From Hyphomicrobiaceae bacterium (GTDB lineage: Bacteria; Pseudomonadota; Alphaproteobacteria; Rhizobiales; Hyphomicrobiaceae), in NCBI GenBank assembly GCA_021730785.1, contig JAKFWF010000034.1:1-53224 (forward strand): 53,224 bases of DNA. Direction: 5' to 3'. The notes beneath the pieces were generated by a model. The model was not told the origin of the DNA. It was given only the letters and a program-made list of their open reading frames with translations, and did no database searches. Of the stretch, positions 46,124 to 53,224 are shown piece after piece. Position 1 is the first letter of the stretch; each line of letters starts with the position of its first letter. The translations under genes and the position numbers were made by a program.

Positions 46124-47335
46124 TCAATCGATCGCGCTGCGCCGCAGTCTTGGTGGTGGCGAGACCGTCGTCACCCAGCCATTGGTGAAGCCACTGAACC
46201 AGCCGCTCTCCTGGGGCGACTGTACCTGCACAGGCGGTTGCGCCGCGGATCGTGGACGGCGCGGCGGAGCCGGCGCGGCACTGGCGACCTTGGGCGTCCC
46301 GAACGCATCTGCCGGCTTTGTTGCGCGATCGGCGCTGCGCACCAGCGCTTTCTTTGACACAGCCTTTGCTGCGAGCGTCTCGTTGGCGCGCGCGGCGAAC
46401 ACTTTCGGTTCGGGCGCAATCGCCGTCACCGGAACCTCGGACGGCGGCGTGCTCGCCACATCCGCACTTCCCCGCAAGGCTGGATCAAAGAACGGCAGCA
46501 CCTGAGCCTTGCCGGCCGGTTGGCTGGTCTTGGCCAGGATCGGCGCCAGCGCGGCTTCGTACTGCGGCTGCGGCTCGAAGGCGGTGGCCGCCCGCATGTG
46601 CACGATCCTGTAGCCGCGCGCCTTCAACTCGCTGAGGATGGTCGGTAGCGCGCGCGCAGTTGCAGCCTTGATGTCGTGGAACAGGATGATGCCGCCCTGG
46701 CGTGCTTCGACCTCTGCCAAGGTGTGCGCCACCAGTCGCGCATGATCCAGGATGTAGCTGTCGTTGGAAATGGCATCGACCGTGAAGCTGCCGACGCCGC
46801 GCGCCTGCAGGTGGGTCAGCATCGCCGCATTGTCGTTGAGGCCGGGAAAGCGAAAGAACGGCGCGATCGGCTGGCCGGCGGCGAGCGCAACGGCTGCGAA
46901 CCCGCGTTCGATTTCCTCGATCGCAGCCTCGGGCTTCAATCGCTTGAGGTTCAGCGGATGCGACCAGGTGTGGGTGCCGAGTGTGTGCCCGCGCTTGAGG
47001 ATCTCGCGCGTTGTCTGCGGATAGGCGATCGCCATGCGCCCGACCGAGAAGAACGTCGCCTTGGTGCAATTGGCCTCCAGCGTGTCCATGATCGATCGTG
47101 TGATCCACGGGATCGGACCGTCGTCGAAGGTGAGCACGACTTCCTTCGGCTGCAGGAAGTTCGCCGCACGCTGGTAGCTGGTGTGGAAGCCGAACAGCGG
47201 ACCGGTGCGGGTGTCGATCTCCACGACGCGGGCAAGGCCGATGCCGGCGCCCGGCGCACAGGCGGCACGGGGCGCTTCAGCCTGGGCGGCGGTGGCAGCA
47301 GTGATCAATAGCAACGCAAGCGCAAGGGCGCGCAT
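46124..47335 (-). CDS. Polysaccharide deacetylase (NodB homology domain)
   Basis: The 403-residue product has a signal peptide (LALLLITAATAAQA) and a NodB domain at about 62-250. The catalytic Asp motif is LTFDDGP, the zinc-binding motif HTWSHP, then FFRFPGLND and GGIILFHDI. These enzymes remove acetyl groups from cell-wall or exopolysaccharide amino sugars. After the domain comes a low-complexity Ala/Pro/Lys-rich tail of about 120 residues, probably a periplasmic linker or peptidoglycan-binding stretch. It lies in the same neighbourhood as ugd, which makes a surface-sugar precursor. Confidence 0.92.
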   Translation of the reverse strand: MRALALALLLITAATAAQAEAPRAACAPGAGIGLARVVEIDTRTGPLFGFHTSYQRAANFLQPKEVVLTFDDGPIPWITRSIMDTLEANCTKATFFSVGRMAIAYPQTTREILKRGHTLGTHTWSHPLNLKRLKPEAAIEEIERGFAAVALAAGQPIAPFFRFPGLNDNAAMLTHLQARGVGSFTVDAISNDSYILDHARLVAHTLAEVEARQGGIILFHDIKAATARALPTILSELKARGYRIVHMRAATAFEPQPQYEAALAPILAKTSQPAGKAQVLPFFDPALRGSADVASTPPSEVPVTAIAPEPKVFAARANETLAAKAVSKKALVRSADRATKPADAFGTPKVASAAPAPPRRPRSAAQPPVQVQSPQESGWFSGFTNGWVTTVSPPPRLRRSAID

Positions 47336-47452
47336 TCGAAGTCTCCCGGACCGGTCGAATCAACGCCACTTGAGGCGACACCATCAAGGGTTGGCGCTAT
47401 CGAGGCAAGCGTGTTCGCTGAACGGTGGTCACGCTGTCGCAGCGTCGTCGCG

Positions 47453-48418
47453 TCAGGCTGACCGGTGGGTGACAGGTTCCGTCGCATCTCGCGGCACGAT
47501 CGCGCCGCGATGCTGGATCACGACGGCCGCGAGACAGTGCGCGAAGGTGCCGGCGCGCACTGGCGCATCGCCGCACAGCCGGCGTGCGAGATAGCCGGCG
47601 TTGAAGCTGTCACCGGCAGCCGTAGTGTCGAGCGGCGTGACCGGCGCTGGACAAGGCACGTGACTGTCGCCGTCCGGCCCGCGCAGGAATGCTCCGGCTG
47701 CGCCGTTCTTGACCACGATTTCGGCAACGCCGAGCCGGCTCAGGCGATCGGCGGTGGCGATGGGCGTCGTGTCCCCCCAAAGGCCCTGCTCATCGTCGAA
47801 TGTCGGCAGCGCCACATGCGCGAGGCGCCAGAACCGCTCGAACGTCGCCCGCGCGCGCGTCACGTCGCCGCCCCAGCCGCGCTGACGATAGTTGCTGTCC
47901 ATGGCGACAACGGCGCCGGCATCGCGCGCGGCCGTGAGTGCAGCAGCGAAAACGTCGAGCCCACGTGGGCCGTAGAGCGACAGGGTGACGCCGGAAAAAT
48001 AGACCAGCCGGCTGGCGGCAATGGCTGCTGCAGCTGCCGCCGCGCCCGTACTTTCGAACAACTCGCGGGCGGCCGCGCGGTCGCGCCAGTACCAGAACGA
48101 GCGCTCGCCCTCAGCCGTCGTCTCGATCATGTAGAGCCCCGGCATACGCCCGGGCAGCATCGTCATCAAGGCCGTGTCGATCGTCTCGTTGCGGGCAACG
48201 TCCAGGATGCCGCCGCTATAGGGGTCATCTCCGAGTGCGGTCGCATAGGCGACCGGGATGCCGGCTCGCGCCAGATAGACCGCGGTGTTGAACGTGTCGC
48301 CGCCATAAGCCAGGCCGAACCGGCCATCGCCCCCGCGTGCCAGCTCAACCATGCACTCGCCGACAGCCACGACCGGGCCGGCGGTTCGCTGCGTAAAGGG
48401 GGGCAGCTGTTCGGGCAT
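47453..48418 (-). CDS. kdgK: 2-keto-3-deoxygluconate kinase (PfkB family)
   Basis: The 321-residue product is a ribokinase-type sugar kinase. VAVGECMVEL and the LAYGGDTFNTAVYLAR motif are the N-terminal PfkB/KDG-kinase blocks, and the catalytic C-terminal motif is DTTAAGDSFNAGYLA with the base Asp. KdgK phosphorylates KDG to KDPG for the Entner-Doudoroff aldolase. The sequence favours KDG over fructose or ribose, but this is by resemblance. It is divergent from ugd with a 127-bp gap. Confidence 0.85.
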   Translation of the reverse strand: MPEQLPPFTQRTAGPVVAVGECMVELARGGDGRFGLAYGGDTFNTAVYLARAGIPVAYATALGDDPYSGGILDVARNETIDTALMTMLPGRMPGLYMIETTAEGERSFWYWRDRAAARELFESTGAAAAAAAIAASRLVYFSGVTLSLYGPRGLDVFAAALTAARDAGAVVAMDSNYRQRGWGGDVTRARATFERFWRLAHVALPTFDDEQGLWGDTTPIATADRLSRLGVAEIVVKNGAAGAFLRGPDGDSHVPCPAPVTPLDTTAAGDSFNAGYLARRLCGDAPVRAGTFAHCLAAVVIQHRGAIVPRDATEPVTHRSA

Positions 48419-48545
48419 GGGGGCACCGCGCTCGCGTTAGGTCTGATTCAAGTTGTCACAGAAGCACGACCATTCCCGCCTTGAAAGCGCAACCCTGGTA
48501 GCCTAGGCCTCCTGCGCATTGAACGCGCACATGTTGGGGACCCCC

Positions 48546-49856
48546 ATGAAAATCTGCATGATCGGCGCCGGCTATGTGGGACTTGTTTCGGCGGTTTGCT
48601 TTTCCGAATTCGGCTGGACGGTGGCGTGCGTCGACAAGGAGCGCGCCCGCGTCGACAGTCTCAATCGCGGCGAGATCCCGATCTACGAGCCGGGTCTCGA
48701 TGATCTGCTCGCCCGCAACGTGGCGGCGAAGCGCCTCACCTTCACCCAGGATCTGGCGCAGGCCGTCACCGGCGCCGACCTCGTCTTCCTCGCCGTCGGC
48801 ACGCCGATGCGCCGCGGCGATGGCCACGCCGATCTGTCCTATGTGTTCTCGGCGGTGGAAGACATCGCCCCCCATCTGAGCGGCTTCACGGTGATCACCA
48901 CCAAATCGACCGTGCCGGTCGGCACCAGCCGCGAGATCGAGCGCCGCCTGAAGGGCTTGCGCCCCGACGCCGACTTTGCGGTGTGCTCGAACCCCGAGTT
49001 CCTGCGCGAGGGCTCGGCGATCCAGGATTTCACCCACCCCGATCGCGTCCTCGTCGGCTGTGACGAGCCGCGCGCGCGCGCCGTCATGGAGCGCCTCTAC
49101 AAGCCGCTTGCCCTGCGCAACGCGCCGCTGATGTTCGTCAACCGCGAGTCGGCCGAACTCGCGAAGTATGCAGCGAACGCGTTTCTGGCAATGAAGATCA
49201 GCTTCATCAACGAGGTCGCCGACCTGTGCGAGGAGGTGGGCGCCAACGTCCAGGAAGTGGCGAGCGCGATCGGCAAGGACCGCCGCATCGGCGACAAGTT
49301 CCTGCATCCAGGACCTGGCTATGGCGGCTCGTGCTTCCCCAAGGACGTGTCGGCGCTGGCCCGCACCGCGCGCGAGAACCGGGCGCCGCTGTCGCTGGTC
49401 GAGCAGGTCGGCCGCGTCAACGACGAGCGCAAGATCGCGATGGCCGGCCGCATCGAGAAGGCGGTCGGCGGGTCGGTGCGCGGCAAGACGGTCGCGATCC
49501 TGGGCGTCACGTTCAAGCCGAACACGGATGACATGCGCGACGCGCCGAGCCTCGTCATCGTGCCGATGCTGACGGAGAAGGGCGCTCGCATACGGGCCTA
49601 CGATCCACAGGGAAAGAAGCATGGCGAAGCGATGCTGCCGGGCGTCAGCTGGTGCGAGGATGCGCTGTCGGCCGCCAGGGATGCGGACGTGACGGTGGTG
49701 CTGACCGAGTGGAACGAGTTTCGCGCGCTCGATTTGAGTGCGCTGAAAGCCGCCATGCGCGGGACCGCGCTCGTCGACTTGCGCAACATTTTCCAAGCAA
49801 GCGAAGCAACCGCGGCCGGCCTCACCTATTCCAGCATCGGTCGTCCGGTCGGGTGA
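48546..49856 (+). CDS. ugd: UDP-glucose 6-dehydrogenase
   Basis: The 436-residue product oxidises UDP-glucose to UDP-glucuronate with two NAD+. The N-terminal Rossmann motif is IGAGYVGLVSAVCFSEFG. STVPVGT, EFLREGSAIQDF and HPDRVLVG follow, and the catalytic Cys is in GPGYGGSCFPKD. NVTFKPNTDD-type (GVTFKPNTDDMRDAPS) closes the nucleotide-binding part. The ATG at 48546 is preferred to an upstream in-frame start. The product feeds capsule, exopolysaccharide or lipid A sugars. Confidence 0.95.
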   Translation: MKICMIGAGYVGLVSAVCFSEFGWTVACVDKERARVDSLNRGEIPIYEPGLDDLLARNVAAKRLTFTQDLAQAVTGADLVFLAVGTPMRRGDGHADLSYVFSAVEDIAPHLSGFTVITTKSTVPVGTSREIERRLKGLRPDADFAVCSNPEFLREGSAIQDFTHPDRVLVGCDEPRARAVMERLYKPLALRNAPLMFVNRESAELAKYAANAFLAMKISFINEVADLCEEVGANVQEVASAIGKDRRIGDKFLHPGPGYGGSCFPKDVSALARTARENRAPLSLVEQVGRVNDERKIAMAGRIEKAVGGSVRGKTVAILGVTFKPNTDDMRDAPSLVIVPMLTEKGARIRAYDPQGKKHGEAMLPGVSWCEDALSAARDADVTVVLTEWNEFRALDLSALKAAMRGTALVDLRNIFQASEATAAGLTYSSIGRPVG

Positions 49857-49883
49857 GACGAGGTTGTCGCTGCGGGGCTGATC

Positions 49884-52862
49884 TCACTCCGCCGCCACTT
49901 TTTTACCCGATCCCCCGGCTCCTGCCGCCCGCCGTCCCAGCAGCTCCTTCAGGAACTGGCCGGTGTAGCTCGCGGCGACCTTGGCGACGTCTTCGGGCGT
50001 GCCTTCGGCGACCACGCGGCCACCGCCGTCGCCGCCTTCGGGGCCCATGTCGATCACCCAATCGGCGGTCTTGATCACTTCGAGATTGTGCTCGATGACG
50101 ACGACCGTGTTGCCGGCATCCGCCAGCTCATGGATCACCTCCAGCAGCTTGGCGACATCGTGGAAGTGCAACCCCGTGGTCGGTTCATCCAAAATGTATA
50201 AGGTCCGCCCTGTCGCCCGCCGCGCCAACTCCTTGGCCAACTTGATGCGCTGCGCCTCGCCCCCCGACAACGTCGTCGCCTGTTGGCCGATCTTGATGTA
50301 GCCGAGGCCCACCCGCTTCAGGGTTTCGAGCTTGTCGCGGATCGAGGGCACGGCCGAGAAGAACGTCGCCCCATCCTCAATCGTCATGTCGAGAATGTCG
50401 GCGATCGACTTGTCGCGGAACTTCACTTCCAGCGTTTCGCGGTTGTAGCGGCGCCCCTTGCACTGGTCGCACGTCACGTACACGTCGGGCAGAAAGTGCA
50501 TCTCGATCTTGATCACGCCGTCGCCCTGGCAGGCTTCGCACCGCCCTCCCTTCACGTTGAAGGAGAAGCGGCCCGGCCCATAGCCGCGCGTTTTCGCTTC
50601 CGGCAAGCCGGCGAACCAGTCGCGGATCGGCGTGAAGGCACCCGTGTACGTCGCCGGGTTGGAGCGCGGTGTGCGGCCGATCGGCGACTGGTCGATGTCG
50701 ATCACCTTGTCGAGTTGCTCCAGCCCCTCGATGCGATCATGCGCCGCTGGATGCTCGCGTGCGCCGGTCAACTTGCGCGCGGTCGCACGGAACAGCGTGT
50801 CGATCAGGAACGTCGATTTGCCGCCGCCCGATACGCCGGTGACGCAGGTGAGAATGCCGAGCGGCACCTCGGCTGTGACGTTCTTCAAATTGTTGCCGCG
50901 CGCACCAACGACCTTCAAGCTGCGGCCCTTCACTCTTGGCCGGCGCTTCTTCGGCAACGGGATCTGGCGGATGCCGGTCAGGTATTCGGCGGTCAGGCTG
51001 TTCGGATTGGCCATCACCTCGTCGGGCGTGCCAGCCGCGATGATTTGTCCCCCGTGCACGCCAGCGCCCGGGCCTATGTCGACAACATAATCGGCAGTGA
51101 AGATCGCGTCTTCGTCGTGCTCGACCACCAGCACGGTGTTGCCGAGGTCGCGCAGGTGCTGCAGCGTCACCAGGAGGCGGGCATTGTCGCGCTGGTGCAG
51201 GCCGATCGAAGGCTCATCGAGCACATACAGCACGCCGGTCAAACCGGAGCCGATCTGCGAGGCGAGCCTGATGCGCTGGCTCTCGCCGCCCGACAAGGTG
51301 CCGGAGTTGCGGGCAAGGGTGAGATAGTCGAGGCCGACGTCGTCGAGGAATTTGAGCCGCTCGCGGATCTCTTTCAGGATGCGGGTCGCAATCTCGCTCT
51401 GCTGCTTGGTGAAGGTCGCCGGCACTTCGTCGAACCACACCTTGGCTTTGCGGATCGACATCTCGCACACCTGACCCACGTGCAACCCGCCGACCTTCAC
51501 GCACAGCGATTGCGGCTTCAAGCGATAGCCGCTGCAGGCGTCACAGGGGTGATTGTCCTGGTAGCGCGACAGCTCCTCCTTCACCCACTGGCTGTCGGTC
51601 TCGCGGAAGCGGCGCGCGATGTTGCCGATCACGCCCTCGAACGGCTTGGTGTTGGTGTATTTGCGCAGGCCGTCTTCGTAGACGAAGGCGATCTCCTCGT
51701 CGCCCGAGCCATAGAGCAAGATGAGGCGGGTGGCGTCGGGCAGATCCTTGAACGGCGTCGTCATCGAGAACTTGTAGTGCCGCGACAACGCCTGCAGCGT
51801 CTGCTCGTAATAGGGCGAGGTGGCGCCCGTCTTGGCCCACGGCGCGATCGCTCCCTGGCGCAGCGACAATGCCGGATCAGGCACCACCAGATCGGCCTCG
51901 AACTGCAGCTCGGTGCCCAGGCCATCGCACTTAGGACAGGCGCCGGCCGGCGCGTTGAACGAGAACAGCCGCGGCTCCACCTCGTCGATGGTGAAGCCCG
52001 ACACCGGACAGGCAAAACGCGATGAAAACGTGATGCGCTCGTGGGTTTCGTTTTTGCTCTTATTGGCGCCGGTGGTCGTCTCTTTCGTCAGCACCTTATC
52101 CGCATACTCGAAGTAGCAGAGCCCATCGGCGAGCCCGAGCGCGGTCTCGAAGCTGTCGGCCAGGCGGCTCGCGAGATCGCCGCGCACCACGATCCGATCC
52201 ACGACCACGTCGATGTCGTGCTTGAACTTCTTGTCGAGCTTCGGCGCGTCGGGGATTTCGTGGAAGGCGCCGTTGATCTTGACCCTCTGGAAGCCCTTCT
52301 TCTGCAGCTCGGCCAATTCTTTTCGGAACTCGCCCTTGCGGCCGCGCGACAGCGGCGCCAGCAGATAGCCGCGCGTATTCTCGGGCAAGGCGAGCACGCG
52401 GTCGACCATCTGCGACACGGTCTGGCTTTCGATCGGCAGGCCGGTGGCGGGCGAATAGGGCACGCCGACGCGGGCGAACAGCAGACGCAGATAGTCGTAG
52501 ATCTCGGTCACGGTGCCGACGGTCGAGCGCGGGTTGCGGCTCGTCGTCTTCTGCTCGATCGAGATCGCCGGCGACAGCCCGTCGATGTGGTCCACATCGG
52601 GCTTCTGCATCATCTCGAGGAACTGGCGGGCGTAGGCCGACAAACTTTCCACGTAGCGGCGCTGGCCTTCCGCATAGATCGTGTCGAAGGCCAGCGACGA
52701 CTTGCCTGACCCCGACAGCCCGGTGAACACGATCAGCTTGTCGCGCGGGATTTCGAGGTCGACGTTCTTCAGGTTGTGCTCGCGCGCACCCTTGACCGCG
52801 ATGACGCGGCGGTCGTGGGCGGTTGGAGCACGGGGGACGGGCGGTTTCGCTGATCTGGCCAT
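49884..52862 (-). CDS. uvrA: Excinuclease ABC subunit UvrA
   Basis: The 992-residue product is the damage-sensing ATPase of nucleotide excision repair. It has two ABC ATPase modules with Walker A GLSGSGKS (near residue 52) and GVSGGGKST (near 680), and zinc-finger pairs CPKCDG, CDACSG, CEACQG and CDQCKG. Signature motifs LSGGESQR and LSGGEAQR are intact. The ATG at 52862 has no clear Shine-Dalgarno, but the sequence upstream of it in frame is not family-like. An ISAs1 end lies 76 bp upstream, and no LexA-type operator (GTTC-N7-GTTC) was seen between them. Confidence 0.97.
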   Translation of the reverse strand: MARSAKPPVPRAPTAHDRRVIAVKGAREHNLKNVDLEIPRDKLIVFTGLSGSGKSSLAFDTIYAEGQRRYVESLSAYARQFLEMMQKPDVDHIDGLSPAISIEQKTTSRNPRSTVGTVTEIYDYLRLLFARVGVPYSPATGLPIESQTVSQMVDRVLALPENTRGYLLAPLSRGRKGEFRKELAELQKKGFQRVKINGAFHEIPDAPKLDKKFKHDIDVVVDRIVVRGDLASRLADSFETALGLADGLCYFEYADKVLTKETTTGANKSKNETHERITFSSRFACPVSGFTIDEVEPRLFSFNAPAGACPKCDGLGTELQFEADLVVPDPALSLRQGAIAPWAKTGATSPYYEQTLQALSRHYKFSMTTPFKDLPDATRLILLYGSGDEEIAFVYEDGLRKYTNTKPFEGVIGNIARRFRETDSQWVKEELSRYQDNHPCDACSGYRLKPQSLCVKVGGLHVGQVCEMSIRKAKVWFDEVPATFTKQQSEIATRILKEIRERLKFLDDVGLDYLTLARNSGTLSGGESQRIRLASQIGSGLTGVLYVLDEPSIGLHQRDNARLLVTLQHLRDLGNTVLVVEHDEDAIFTADYVVDIGPGAGVHGGQIIAAGTPDEVMANPNSLTAEYLTGIRQIPLPKKRRPRVKGRSLKVVGARGNNLKNVTAEVPLGILTCVTGVSGGGKSTFLIDTLFRATARKLTGAREHPAAHDRIEGLEQLDKVIDIDQSPIGRTPRSNPATYTGAFTPIRDWFAGLPEAKTRGYGPGRFSFNVKGGRCEACQGDGVIKIEMHFLPDVYVTCDQCKGRRYNRETLEVKFRDKSIADILDMTIEDGATFFSAVPSIRDKLETLKRVGLGYIKIGQQATTLSGGEAQRIKLAKELARRATGRTLYILDEPTTGLHFHDVAKLLEVIHELADAGNTVVVIEHNLEVIKTADWVIDMGPEGGDGGGRVVAEGTPEDVAKVAASYTGQFLKELLGRRAAGAGGSGKKVAAE

Positions 52863-52938
52863 GGGGCAATTGCTAGCCGAAGGTTGCTTATGCGTCCATG
52901 CAAGCCGCCAAACCGTCAACATGACAGTGGTCGCAGGG

Positions 52939-53224
52939 CAGGGCTATCGCACTTCGGTTCGTTTGAACTGGGCCAGCAGTTCGAGCAGGTAGCTGTTGTT
53001 CCAGCCGGCCCGCTTGAGTTTGCCGTGCATTGAGCCTTTCGAGGGCTCTAGCTTGGCGACGTTGAGGGCGAGATGGCGCAGCATGGCGAGGTTCTCGGGG
53101 CCGTGGTCAAGTCGATTGCGCAACTGGTCCTCGTTCATCGTGACGTCGAGAACCCAGTGCAGGCTATTTTCGACGGCCCAATGGCTGCGGACGATGGTGT
53201 TGAACCGCGCGGCCGGGAATGCAG
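52939..53224 (-). mobile_element. 3' end of an ISAs1-family insertion sequence, cut by the window
   Basis: The transposase C-terminus continues to the right edge, and its stop (52944-52946) overlaps CAGGGCTATCGC (52939-52950), a plausible terminal inverted-repeat end. The other end is outside the window. Confidence 0.75.
52944..53224 (-). CDS. ISAs1-family transposase, C-terminal part
   Basis: The readable 93 residues include [21 protein letters not shown], cut by family blocks [14 protein letters not shown] and MNEDQLRNR, then [14 protein letters not shown] and KGKLKRAGW-like ([18 protein letters not shown]). This is the C-terminus of ISAs1-family transposases, which end in exactly this pattern. 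The frame is open to the window edge, so the start is outside. Whether the full element is intact cannot be known here. Confidence 0.93.
   Translation of the reverse strand, partial: AFPAARFNTIVRSHWAVENSLHWVLDVTMNEDQLRNRLDHGPENLAMLRHLALNVAKLEPSKGSMHGKLKRAGWNNSYLLELLAQFKRTEVR

Noticed and set aside
52950-52985. SOS box for uvrA at GTTCGTTTGAAC
   Set aside because: The half-sites are inverted with a 4-bp gap and lie inside transposase coding sequence.

Overview
The window is GC-rich chromosomal DNA of an alphaproteobacterium, most likely of the order Hyphomicrobiales (Rhizobiales). The reasons are the tig-clpP-clpX-lon-hup block, a DUF992 secreted protein, a DUF4202 protein, and the alphaproteobacterial style of ClpP, HU and the tRNAs. 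Gene density is normal and nearly every gene is chromosomal. The only clear mobile element is the end of an ISAs1-family insertion sequence at the right edge. There is no CRISPR array, prophage or toxin-antitoxin locus.

Layout. 1-3403 (minus strand): a 7-bp tandem array, then a hydantoinase-B-type enzyme and a peptide-type ABC solute-binding protein. 3485-6483 (minus): a three-gene locus with a FecR-domain periplasmic protein, an uncharacterised two-TM protein and a YbjQ-like protein. 6656-14006 (plus): tRNA-Leu(UAG), then tig, clpP, clpX, lon and hup, the chaperone/protease/nucleoid block. 14459-18684: recJ, a fumarylacetoacetase-fold hydratase (minus) and der. 18963-24272 (minus): DUF992 protein, a 1107-residue membrane/coiled-coil protein of unknown function, and a thiolase-fold protein that lacks most catalytic residues. 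24375-26632 (plus): zur-znuC-znuB zinc uptake without znuA. 26999-30290: DUF4202 protein, and modABC molybdate uptake on the minus strand.

30939-33048 (minus): tRNA-Gly(UCC) and tRNA-Tyr(GUA) separated by nested hairpins, and msrPQ, the periplasmic molybdoenzyme methionine sulfoxide reductase that needs the molybdate imported by ModABC. 33381-36893 (plus): a lutABC lactate-oxidation operon carrying a small exported Cys-rich protein gene and a palindromic dispersed repeat between its genes. 37057-42050 (minus): a branched-chain amino-acid-type ABC importer, livK-livH-livMG-livF, in which permease LivM and ATPase LivG are one polypeptide. 42266-49856: two unknown exported/membrane proteins, a GlcD-like FAD dehydrogenase, a small exported protein, a polysaccharide deacetylase, a 2-keto-3-deoxygluconate kinase and UDP-glucose dehydrogenase. 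49884-53224 (minus): uvrA, with an ISAs1 transposase end 76 bp upstream of its start.

The points most worth following up are the 1107-residue membrane protein with a duplicated C-terminal module, the catalytically depleted thiolase beside a candidate Zur operator, the FecR/YbjQ locus, the LivM-LivG fusion, a dispersed palindromic repeat whose hairpin is supported by compensatory base changes, and phased T-tracts upstream of hup. All calls come from reading the sequence; no database search was run.
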